64,000 bases of DNA from Halegenticoccus soli (GTDB lineage Archaea > Halobacteriota > Halobacteria > Halobacteriales > Haloferacaceae). Made by a program: the position numbers and the translations under genes. Shown here in pieces: positions 36,679-43,593 of the stretch (position 1 is its first letter; every line of letters begins with the position of its first letter). Location of the stretch: contig NZ_PEND01000002.1 in the NCBI RefSeq assembly GCF_002844195.1, positions 666,648 to 730,647 on the forward strand, in the 5' to 3' direction. The notes below the pieces were generated by a model. It made no database searches. It was given only the letters and a program-made list of their open reading frames with translations, and was not told where the DNA came from.

Positions 36679-37493
36679 CGGACGCGACGCCCGCGGTGAG
36701 CGAGTCGCTCGCCGAGATCGCGGCGGCGAGCCCGCTCGTGCAGTCCATCACGAACGAGGTGACGGTGAACGACGTTGCGAACGTCACCCTCCACTGGGGC
36801 GGCCTGCCGGTGATGGCCGACGACCGTCGGGAGGTGGCCGAGATGGTCGCGGGCGCGGACGCCCTGCTCCTGAACATGGGAACGGTGAGCGAAGCCGGCG
36901 AGCGCACGATGCTGGCGGCGGGGCGCGCGGCGAACGAGTGCGGCGTTCCCGTCGTCTTCGACCCGGTGGGCGCGGGCGCGACGCCGACGCGGACGGCGGT
37001 GGCGACGCGCGTCTGCGAGGAGCTCGATCTCGCGGTCGTGAACGGCAACTACGGCGAGGTGAGCACGCTCGCCGGGGCGGACGGCGCGGTCCGCGGCGTC
37101 GAGTCGGTCGGCGAGTACGACGACGTCGCGGCCAGCGCGCGGGCGCTCGCGGCCGAGACCGGCGCGGTCGTCGTCGCCTCGGGCGAGACGGACGTCGTCG
37201 CCGACGCGGACCGCGCGGTCGAGGTGCGCGGGGGGCACCCGTCGCTCGGCGAGGTCGTCGGCACCGGGTGCATGCTCGGCGTCACGACGGCGACGTTCTG
37301 CGCGGCCGTCGCCGATCCGTTCGCGGCCAGCCTCGACGCCGTCCTCGCGTTCGGGCTGGCGGCCGAGCGCGCGGCGGAGACCGACCCGGCCGGCCCGGCG
37401 AGCTTCAAGATCGCGTTCCTCGACGCGGTCGCGGCGCTCTCCGCGGAGGCCGTCGACGACGCGTCGCTGGCCGGCCGCGTCGAATCCGCGTGA
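36675..37493 (+). CDS. thiM: Hydroxyethylthiazole kinase
   Basis: The 272-residue ribokinase-like ThiM phosphorylates salvaged hydroxyethylthiazole, feeding ThiE. Motifs are PLVQSITNEVTVNDVANVTL, the VVFDPVGAGATPTRT strand, VNGNYGEVSTLAG and VVGTGCMLGVTTATFCA, which holds the anion hole and the catalytic Cys of the GTGC motif. The start overlaps thiE by four bases. Length is normal. Confidence 0.94.
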   Translation: MTDATPAVSESLAEIAAASPLVQSITNEVTVNDVANVTLHWGGLPVMADDRREVAEMVAGADALLLNMGTVSEAGERTMLAAGRAANECGVPVVFDPVGAGATPTRTAVATRVCEELDLAVVNGNYGEVSTLAGADGAVRGVESVGEYDDVAASARALAAETGAVVVASGETDVVADADRAVEVRGGHPSLGEVVGTGCMLGVTTATFCAAVADPFAASLDAVLAFGLAAERAAETDPAGPASFKIAFLDAVAALSAEAVDDASLAGRVESA

Positions 37494-37583
37494 CGATCGC
37501 GTCGAATCGGCCTCGCGGGGGAGATCTCGTCGGGGTCGCGCGGCGGAGTCGATCGTTCGCCCCCAAACGAACGGAGTTATAGG

Positions 37584-37603
37584 CGGAGGCGGCCACGCCT
37601 CCG
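37584..37603 (+). promoter_or_regulatory. Perfect inverted repeat at the start of the DUF2103 gene
   Basis: CGGAGGCG (37584-37591) and CGCCTCCG (37596-37603) are perfect complements around GCCA, ending one base before ATG 37605. A TATA-like GTTATAGG (37576-37583) lies immediately before. Position between TATA box and start suits a repressor operator; the protein is unknown. Confidence 0.45.
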
Positions 37604-37604
37604 T

Positions 37605-38324
37605 ATGGACTGTCGGCGGTGTCGCACCCCCCTGGAGAAGCCGGGAGACTACTGTCTCACGTGCGACACCGCGAACTGCGACGCGGTCGTCGTCGACTTC
37701 GCCCGCGACCGGGCGACGATCACGATGCTCGACGGGGACGAGATCGTCGGGGAGACGACCGTGACGACCGTCCCCGAGAGCGGCGAGGAGGCGGGCGTCG
37801 TCGAACTCCGGAACTTCGCGGGGCGCGTCGCCGACGAGATCCGGCGCAAGCGTCCGGAGACGGTGTTCGCCGCCGGCGACCGGGAGGTCCTCCGCGAAGC
37901 CCGCGCGCAGCTGCGCTACGAGTTCTACCGCGTGGCCGACGAGCGCCCGGTCGAGGCCGCGCTCGACCGCCGCGGGGAGCGGTCGCTCGAAGTCGTCGAC
38001 GCCGCGCCCCGCGAAAAGCTCGGCGGCACCCACAGCACGCTCATCGGCGGCCGCAAGGGGCGGAAGGCGATCGGCGTCGTCGCCGCGCACCCGCACGTGA
38101 AGAAGATCGTCCCCGGCCCCATCGACGCCGGCGGGAAGGGCTCGCGGACCGGGCTGCGGGCGAAGGTCACCCGGGCCGACGGCAACGGGAACGTCCGGAT
38201 GCTCCTGCGCGACGGCTCCAGCGTCCAGGAGAACCGGATCGTCACGACCGGCATGGACCGCGAGACCGGCGAGCTGATCCGCGACGACCTGAACGAGGCG
38301 CTCGCGGACGCCGGGTTGCGGTAG
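37605..38324 (+). CDS. DUF2103 family protein with N-terminal zinc site
   Basis: 239 residues of an archaeal family with no assigned reaction. The N-terminus carries paired cysteines (CRRCRTPLEKPGDYCLTCDTA...C) that should form a zinc ribbon. The middle part is strand-rich, and the C-terminal third contains GGTHSTLIGGRKGRKAIGV and VKKIVPGPIDAGGKGS, basic and possibly nucleic-acid binding. ATG 37605 directly precedes the Cys cluster and follows a TATA-like element. It appears monocistronic. Confidence 0.82.
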   Translation: MDCRRCRTPLEKPGDYCLTCDTANCDAVVVDFARDRATITMLDGDEIVGETTVTTVPESGEEAGVVELRNFAGRVADEIRRKRPETVFAAGDREVLREARAQLRYEFYRVADERPVEAALDRRGERSLEVVDAAPREKLGGTHSTLIGGRKGRKAIGVVAAHPHVKKIVPGPIDAGGKGSRTGLRAKVTRADGNGNVRMLLRDGSSVQENRIVTTGMDRETGELIRDDLNEALADAGLR

Positions 38325-38378
38325 GAGGAACGCGGCCGGGGCGCACCCGGTTCGGTGAACTGGAGGGGAGCGCCGCGC

Positions 38379-39068
38379 TCAGCCGAGCGGCGGGGTGAAC
38401 TGCTGCTCGGGCTGGGTGCGGTGGCACTCGTTGTAGAGCGCGTTCGTCACGAACGTCTTCAGCGCGCGGCGCAGGCGCTCGGAGGCGGCCTGCCCGGTGA
38501 TCCCGAGCGAGTCGCCGAGTTCTTCGAGCGACGCGCTGCGCGGGATGTCGAAGTAGCCCGTCTCGATCGCCTGCACCAGGATGTCGCGCTGCGCCTCGGT
38601 GAGCCCGTAGGGCACCTCCTCGTCGGTCGATCCCTCCGAGTACAGCCCGCGGAGCGAGAAGCCGACGTCGCGCTCGCGGCACCGCTCCCTGTAGGTGATG
38701 AGCGCGTCGTGGTCCGGAAAGCGCATCCGCATCTCCCAGCCGTCCGGCGTCCCGGTTCCGTTGAGCAACACCCCGTCCAGTTCGGCCCACGCGTCGTACG
38801 TGGCGGACCGGCAGCCCTCCTCCGACAGTTCGATCCGGTACCGCGGCGCGTCGTCCGTTTCGGCGAGCAGCGCGTAGTCCGCCACCGTCGGGTCGTCCGG
38901 GAGGGCGGCGTCGAACTCCTCGACGCCCTCGCCGCAGGCGCGAAATTGCATCCGAAGGGGGATGCGTTCGGTCTCGTACACCCGATCGAGCGCGAGCGCG
39001 ACGTCGGGCGCCGCCGCTAACGCCGAACCGAGAACGGGGGTCGCGAGGTGGAAGTCAGCGACGATCAC
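38379..39068 (-). CDS. Bacterio-opsin activator-like HTH-10 regulator
   Basis: 229 residues. A sensor-like N-terminal domain (about 1-155) is followed by the HTH-10 domain at about 160-215 (GLTEAQRDILVQAIETGYFD, LEELGDSLGITGQAASERLR). Haloarchaea have many such regulators, with targets usually unknown. No ATG fits; the GTG at 39066-39068 (VIVADFHLATPVLG) gives the standard start of the sensor domain. It is divergent from the L37Ae operon. Confidence 0.82.
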   Translation of the reverse strand: MIVADFHLATPVLGSALAAAPDVALALDRVYETERIPLRMQFRACGEGVEEFDAALPDDPTVADYALLAETDDAPRYRIELSEEGCRSATYDAWAELDGVLLNGTGTPDGWEMRMRFPDHDALITYRERCRERDVGFSLRGLYSEGSTDEEVPYGLTEAQRDILVQAIETGYFDIPRSASLEELGDSLGITGQAASERLRRALKTFVTNALYNECHRTQPEQQFTPPLG

Positions 39069-39236
39069 GTCACTTCTTCCGTTCAACAGATCCGCGTAAA
39101 ACGCTACGGGCCACGTACACGCGATCCGATACGACCGCGGACGCGGTGAACGAAACCTCGACGCCGGGAGGGCCCGCGCGCCGTCGCGTCTCGACTCAAA
39201 GCCTTTTTGTGCGCGCTCGGGATACTTCGCAGTACT

Positions 39237-39512
39237 ATGGCCGACAAGAAGGCACGAAAGACCGGGAGCGCCGGCCGTTTCGGCGCGCGGTACGGGCGCG
39301 TCTCGCGCAAGCGGGTCTCCGAGATCGAATCGGACATGCGGAACGCGACGCTCGACGGCGACTCGGTGAAGCGGGTCGGGACGGGCATCTGGGTGAACGA
39401 GGAGACGGGCGAGAAGTTCACGGGCGGCGCGTACCGCCCGCAGACCCCCGGTGGCCGCACCGTCCGGCGTTCGATCCGCGCGGCGCTCGCGGGCGACGAG
39501 GACCAGGAATAA
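39237..39512 (+). CDS. rpl37ae: 50S ribosomal protein L37Ae, zinc cysteines absent
   Basis: The 91-residue protein has the L37Ae opening [20 protein letters not shown] and closing [20 protein letters not shown]. Other archaeal L37Ae proteins have two CxxC pairs forming a zinc ribbon. Here that part reads [20 protein letters not shown] and [10 protein letters not shown], with no cysteines. The fold must be held without zinc. ATG 39237 follows a TATA-like CTTTTTGTG by about 30 bases. It starts a conserved archaeal operon with rpoP and pcc1. Confidence 0.9.
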   Translation: MADKKARKTGSAGRFGARYGRVSRKRVSEIESDMRNATLDGDSVKRVGTGIWVNEETGEKFTGGAYRPQTPGGRTVRRSIRAALAGDEDQE

Positions 39513-39536
39513 ACCCCTCCGGCACGAAATACGACT

Positions 39537-39671
39537 ATGAGCTACAAGTGTTCCCGCTGCAAGCGCGACGTCGAACTCGACGAGTACGGCGGCGTCCGCT
39601 GTCCGTACTGCGGCCACCGAGTGCTCCTCAAGGAGCGGAGCCGGGACATAAAGGAAGTCAAGGTCGAGTAG
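39537..39671 (+). CDS. rpoP: DNA-directed RNA polymerase subunit P (Rpo12)
   Basis: A 44-residue protein: [19 protein letters not shown] followed by [17 protein letters not shown] and a short tail. Two CxxC pairs form the zinc ribbon, and the basic RVLLKERSR is the conserved Rpb12/RpoP core. It sits between L37Ae and Pcc1, the standard archaeal order, 24 bases after L37Ae and four before the pcc1 GTG. It is short enough to be missed by length-filtered gene finding. Confidence 0.95.
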   Translation: MSYKCSRCKRDVELDEYGGVRCPYCGHRVLLKERSRDIKEVKVE

Positions 39672-39675
39672 TCGC

Positions 39676-40074
39676 GTGCCCCCCGACGACGGGCGCGACT
39701 CGGCATTCCGTCGAGCCGACGACGAGCGCGACTCGGCATTCCGTCGAGCCGACGACGAGCGCGACTCTCGACTCCGCCGCCCCGACGACGAGTCCGCGAC
39801 GCCTCTTTCCCCCGACCGGCCGCACCGCGCTTCTCTCCGTTTCGACTACCTCGACGAGCGGCGCGCGCGGATCGTCGCGCGCAGCGTCGGCGTCGAGGTC
39901 GGCGAGATCGACGCCGACCGCTCCGGGGCGACCGTCGAGCGCGACGGCGACGCCGTGGTCGTCCGCGTCGCGGCGGCGGACCTCGTCGCGCTCCGGGCGG
40001 GGCTGAACACCTGGACGCGACTGGTGTCCGTCGCCGAACGGGCGATCGACGCCGCGTCGGCGGCGGACGCCTGA
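39676..40074 (+). CDS. pcc1: KEOPS subunit Pcc1 with N-terminal repeat extension
   Basis: 132 residues. The Pcc1 domain is about 51-125 (SLRFDYLDERRARIVARSVG, VRVAAADLVALRAGLNTW) and dimerises within KEOPS, which makes t6A37 in tRNA. The first 45 residues are unusual: three tandem 11-residue units of the form DD(E/G)RDSAFRRA plus part of a fourth. GTG 39676, four bases after rpoP, is the only plausible start in this frame before the domain, so the repeats should be translated. Confidence 0.85.
   Translation: MPPDDGRDSAFRRADDERDSAFRRADDERDSRLRRPDDESATPLSPDRPHRASLRFDYLDERRARIVARSVGVEVGEIDADRSGATVERDGDAVVVRVAAADLVALRAGLNTWTRLVSVAERAIDAASAADA
39685..39783 (+). repeat. Three tandem 33-bp repeats inside pcc1
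   Basis: Units start at 39685, 39718 and 39751. Units 1 and 2 differ at one base, and unit 3 diverges in its second half. A partial fourth follows. The period is a multiple of three, so the frame is kept. Confidence 0.85.
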
Positions 40075-40224
40075 GGAGCGACGGACGAGGACCGGTCGGA
40101 TGCGGTCGGGCGCGGATCCGGCGCGGCCGAGGACCCACACCCGGTGCGGCCGACCGCCGCGGCCGCCGATCGCCGTCGGTCAACGGTTATCTCTCCGCTC
40201 GACGTACCGAGAGCGGAGTGTTCC

Positions 40225-40608
40225 ATGAACACCGCAGACAGATTCGTGGCAATCATCGAGCGGATGACGGAGCGCGGCGGCGCGAACTCGGTGTACGGCG
40301 AGCCCATCGTCACCGAGGGGCGGACGACGGTCCCCGTCGCGAAGGTCGCCTACGGCTTCGGCGGCGGCTACGGGTCGGGCGACCGCGGCGCGACGATCGA
40401 CGACGCGCCGCCCGACGTCGAGCGGTCGCCGGGAGAGGGTGCCGGGTTCGGCGGCGGGATCGCCGTCAGCCCCGTGGGGATCGTCGAGATCACGGACGAG
40501 GGGAGCCGGTTCGTCCGGTTCGGCTCGCGGCGGCGGATCCTCGCGGCCGCAGGGGCCGGCGCTGTCGCCGGTTTCCTGCTCGGTCGCGGCCGACGCCCGT
40601 CGAGCTAG
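40225..40608 (+). CDS. GerW/YtfJ-like family protein
   Basis: 127 residues resembling the GerW (YtfJ) family: an N-terminal helix ([15 protein letters not shown]), [20 protein letters not shown], a Gly-rich [11 protein letters not shown] loop, [16 protein letters not shown], then a C-terminal hydrophobic segment ending in RGRR. In Bacillus the homologue is a sporulation protein; its role in archaea is unknown. ATG 40225 precedes the conserved helix. It sits between pcc1 and prefoldin beta. Confidence 0.8.
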   Translation: MNTADRFVAIIERMTERGGANSVYGEPIVTEGRTTVPVAKVAYGFGGGYGSGDRGATIDDAPPDVERSPGEGAGFGGGIAVSPVGIVEITDEGSRFVRFGSRRRILAAAGAGAVAGFLLGRGRRPSS

Positions 40609-40669
40609 TCCGTTCCGAACGCGGACCGGAATACGGGGCTTTTTCAGTCCGGGACTCGTCGTTGCGCTC

Positions 40670-41071
40670 ATGCAGGGAAATCTTCCGCCGGAAGCGCAGG
40701 AGAAACTCGAACAGCTGCAGGACCTTCAGGAAACCGCCCGTAAGGTCGCCGCGCAGAAACAGCAGGCCGAATCGACGCTCTCGGAGTCGCAGACCGCCCT
40801 CGACGCGCTGGACGACATCGACGAGGACACGGTCATGTACCGCGAGGTCGGCGAACTCCTCGTCGAAACCGACTACGCGGAGGCGCACGACGACCTCCAG
40901 GACAAGGTCGACAGCCTCGAAATCCGCGTCGAGCAGCTGAAAAAGCAGGAAAAACGCGTCCAGGAGCAGTTCGAGAGCCTCCAGAGCGACCTCCAGCAGA
41001 TGCTCCAGGGCGGTGCCGGCGGCGGCGGTCCGAGCGGTCCGATGGGCCCGGGCGGCGCGGGCGGCGCGTAA
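40670..41071 (+). CDS. pfdB: Prefoldin subunit beta
   Basis: The 133-residue coiled-coil chaperone subunit has two long helices (about 5-50 and 70-115) joined by the beta hairpin with [17 protein letters not shown]. The family motif [16 protein letters not shown] starts the protein, and a Gly-rich tail ends it. Six subunits with alpha capture unfolded proteins for the thermosome. ATG 40670 follows a TATA-like CTTTTTC by about 28 bases. The DUF3194 gene begins seven bases later, the conserved archaeal arrangement. Confidence 0.95.
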   Translation: MQGNLPPEAQEKLEQLQDLQETARKVAAQKQQAESTLSESQTALDALDDIDEDTVMYREVGELLVETDYAEAHDDLQDKVDSLEIRVEQLKKQEKRVQEQFESLQSDLQQMLQGGAGGGGPSGPMGPGGAGGA

Positions 41072-41078
41072 CGCGCAG

Positions 41079-41351
41079 ATGGCCGACGCGAACGCGGCGA
41101 ACGAAGGCGACGGCCCCTCCGACGAGCGGGTCGTCGAGGTCGCGTCGGACGCCGCCGAGGGCGTCATCTTCGCCAACTACCGGCAGTCCGAGGTCCGCGA
41201 CTTCGACGTGACCGTGACCTTCGAAGAGGGCGTCCTCGAGGTCGACGTGTACCTCAACGCGCCGGACGACGAGGTCGATCCGGACGCGGTCGCCGACGAG
41301 GCCGCCCGGGCCGCCCGGGAGGCGGTCGACGACCTCTTCGAGGGCGCGTAA
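41079..41351 (+). CDS. DUF3194 family protein
   Basis: 90 residues; the family is found next to prefoldin beta in many archaea. Visible features are a charged N-terminus, the helix VVEVASDAAEGVIFANYRQS, strands DFDVTVTFEEGVLEVDVYL and a C-terminal helix. Function is unknown; conserved linkage suggests a role in protein folding or translation. The start is seven bases after pfdB, so the two are cotranscribed. Confidence 0.85.
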   Translation: MADANAANEGDGPSDERVVEVASDAAEGVIFANYRQSEVRDFDVTVTFEEGVLEVDVYLNAPDDEVDPDAVADEAARAAREAVDDLFEGA

Positions 41352-41403
41352 CGCCTCGCGGCGGTTCTTTTCGACGCTCCCTCGACCGGGGGAAGCGTTA
41401 TGT

Positions 41404-41417
41404 ATTATCGTGATAAT
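41404..41417 (+). promoter_or_regulatory. Palindrome ATTATC-GT-GATAAT before a zinc-finger gene
   Basis: A perfect 6-bp-arm palindrome ends nine bases before ATG 41427 and overlaps a likely TATA element (TTATGTAT, about 41399-41406). The location suits a repressor binding site. Confidence 0.45.
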
Positions 41418-41426
41418 TGTTAGCGT

Positions 41427-41627
41427 ATGTCTGTCCACAGGGCCATGGGGACGACGGCGCTGGATCGGCTCAAGGCGCGGTACGACGCGGAGGAGCGGAC
41501 GTGTCGGCAGTGCGGGTACGTCGACCGCGAGGGCGGTTGGCAGGTCGAAACGACCGGGAGCCGCGTCCTGTACCGGCACATCTGTCCGAGTTGCGGGGCG
41601 ATAGACCGGCGGGAACTCCGGCTGTAG
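41427..41627 (+). CDS. Small zinc-finger protein (HVO_0649-like)
   Basis: 66 residues with two CPxCG-like pairs, CRQCG (about 26-30) and CPSCG (about 53-57), separated by a strand-rich GGWQVETTGSRVLYRHI. The sequence matches the haloarchaeal HVO_0649-type zinc-finger microproteins as I recall them. Likely roles are regulatory or in RNA/protein binding. An internal ATG six codons in is an alternative start. It has its own promoter with a palindrome. Confidence 0.8.
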   Translation: MSVHRAMGTTALDRLKARYDAEERTCRQCGYVDREGGWQVETTGSRVLYRHICPSCGAIDRRELRL

Positions 41628-41715
41628 GTCCGGGCGCGGCGACCGCGTATCTGAACACTACCTGACGCTCTCGCCCACAGGATTATGTAGTTCGATCTCC
41701 GAACAGTGCGACCAT

Positions 41716-42027
41716 ATGGTCGAAGAGACCCGCGAAAAAACGGAGGCACAGGCGACCCGAACCGAGGCGTTTCCGTCCTCGACCGGGTGGACGTTCTTCT
41801 CGGAGCGGACGACGCGGGCGCAGCGACGGCGGTACCTCGCCCACGCGCTCGTGTACGCGCTCGGGCTGAGTCTCGTCGTCTGGCCCGGGGTGCTCCCGTT
41901 CAATCGGGTGGAGCCGCTCGTTCTCGGGCTCCCGTTCGTCTTCTTCTGGACGGCCGCCTCGCTCGTGATCGTGCTCGTCAACAGCCTGCTGCTGTACCGC
42001 TTCGAGTACGGCAGCTTCCTGGGGTGA
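41716..42027 (+). CDS. Small two-helix membrane protein (DUF3311-like), symporter partner
   Basis: 103 residues: a charged N-terminus then two membrane helices (LVYALGLSLVVWPGVLPF and LGLPFVFFWTAASLVIVLV). The pattern PFNRVEPLVLGLPFVFFW is typical of DUF3311-like proteins encoded before sodium:solute symporters. It ends seven bases before the symporter gene and is probably an accessory subunit. Confidence 0.75.
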   Translation: MVEETREKTEAQATRTEAFPSSTGWTFFSERTTRAQRRRYLAHALVYALGLSLVVWPGVLPFNRVEPLVLGLPFVFFWTAASLVIVLVNSLLLYRFEYGSFLG

Positions 42028-42033
42028 GAAACC

Positions 42034-43554
42034 GTGGACACCGAATCGCTCATCGTGCTCGGCGTGCCCGCGGCGTACCTCCTCGTCGCGCTCGCCGTCG
42101 GCGTCGGTAGCCGCGGGAAGGCCGAACAGAACACGACCGAGGGGTTCATCGCGGGCGATCGAGCCCTCGGCCTGGTCGTGCTCTACTTCGTCATGGGCGC
42201 GAGCATCATGAGCGCGTTCGCGTTCCTCGGCGGGCCCGGCTGGGCGTACAGCCGCGGTTCGGCGGCGTTCTACATCCTCGCGTACACCGGCTTCGGGATG
42301 GTGCTGTGGTACGTCTTCGGTCCGAAGGCCGCCCGCCTCGGCCGGAAGTACGGCTACGTCACGCAGGCCGAACTCGTCGCCGACCGGTACGACAGCAACC
42401 TCCTCGCCGCGCTCATGGCCGTCGCGAGCATCGGGGCGTTCATCCCCTACACGGTGTTACAGATGAAGGGCGTCGGGTTGATCCTGAGCCAGGCCAGCGG
42501 CGGCCTGCTCCCGTTCTGGCTCGCCGCGCTCATCCCGTTCGTCGTCATCGTGGCCTACGTCTTGTCGAGCGGCATGATGGGCGTCGGGTGGTCGAACGTA
42601 CTGCAGGGCGTGATGATGCTCGCGCTCGCGTGGGGGCTCGGCGTCTACCTCCCGATCGAGCTGTACGGCGGGATCGGCCCGATGTTCCGGCAGATCGCCG
42701 CGGAGAACCCGGGATTCCTCGTCATCGGCGATCCGGCGACGGGGATGCCGATGCTCCAGTACTCGAGCTACGTCGTCGTCTCCGTGCTCGGCTTCGTCAT
42801 GTGGCCGCACCTGTTCATGCGGGCGTACACGGCGAACAGCGAGCGGACCCTGAAGCGGACCATCGCCATCTACCCGACGTTCGGGTTCATCATGATCCCG
42901 ATCCTGCTGATCGGCTTCGCGGGCGTCCTCTACGTGCCGGATCTGCCGAACCCGGACAACATTCTGCCGTACATGGTGACGACGCTCGAACTCAACCCGT
43001 GGATCGTCGGCTTCTTCTTCGCCGGCGGGCTCGCGGCGGCGATGAGCAGCGCGGACTCCATCATCCACGCGGCCGCGAGCGTGTTCACCCGGGACTTCTA
43101 CCGCCGCGTGATCGATTCGGACGCGAGCGACCGGACCCAGACGCGCATCACGCAGGCGGCCGTCGTCGGCGTCACGGCCGTCGCGTACTACTTCGCCGTC
43201 GCGAGCGAGGTCGAGATCGTCCAGCTCCTGGCGGGCGCGTACGGCGCGATCATCCAGTTCCTGCCGCTCATGGTCGGGGCGTTCTTCTGGGTCCGGGCGA
43301 CCAGGGAGGGCGCGATCGCCGGCCTGGTCGCCGGGAGCGCGGTCACGGTGTACTACACGTTCTTCGCGCCGTCGCCGTACGAGTTGCACGCGGGCGCGTG
43401 GGGTCTCCTCGTCACGACCGTCGTGTTCGCCGTCGGAAGCCTCGCGACGGAGGTCGACGACGTCGAGAGCGCCCGGCGGTTCATCCGCGACTCGCGGCCC
43501 GACCGCCCCGCGCCGTCGCGGTCGACCGACGGCTCCGCGCCGGCGGACGACTGA
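42034..43554 (+). CDS. Sodium:solute symporter family transporter
   Basis: 506 residues with about 13 membrane helices of the SSS family. The core motif GGLAAAMSSADSIIHAAASVF (about 330-350) carries residues for the Na2 site. ADRYDSNLLAALMAV and the MWPHLFMRAYTA segment are also family-like. The substrate may be a carboxylate, amino acid or other organic solute. The GTG start at 42034 follows the small partner by six bases. The C-terminal tail is hydrophilic. Confidence 0.9.
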   Translation: MDTESLIVLGVPAAYLLVALAVGVGSRGKAEQNTTEGFIAGDRALGLVVLYFVMGASIMSAFAFLGGPGWAYSRGSAAFYILAYTGFGMVLWYVFGPKAARLGRKYGYVTQAELVADRYDSNLLAALMAVASIGAFIPYTVLQMKGVGLILSQASGGLLPFWLAALIPFVVIVAYVLSSGMMGVGWSNVLQGVMMLALAWGLGVYLPIELYGGIGPMFRQIAAENPGFLVIGDPATGMPMLQYSSYVVVSVLGFVMWPHLFMRAYTANSERTLKRTIAIYPTFGFIMIPILLIGFAGVLYVPDLPNPDNILPYMVTTLELNPWIVGFFFAGGLAAAMSSADSIIHAAASVFTRDFYRRVIDSDASDRTQTRITQAAVVGVTAVAYYFAVASEVEIVQLLAGAYGAIIQFLPLMVGAFFWVRATREGAIAGLVAGSAVTVYYTFFAPSPYELHAGAWGLLVTTVVFAVGSLATEVDDVESARRFIRDSRPDRPAPSRSTDGSAPADD

Positions 43555-43593
43555 GCGGCCCGCCGCCGCGAGGGTAAGCCGACGACCGCGCGG

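Noticed and set aside
39685..39783. Regular 33-bp repeats that might be a CRISPR array
   Set aside because: The units are contiguous without spacers and keep the pcc1 reading frame.
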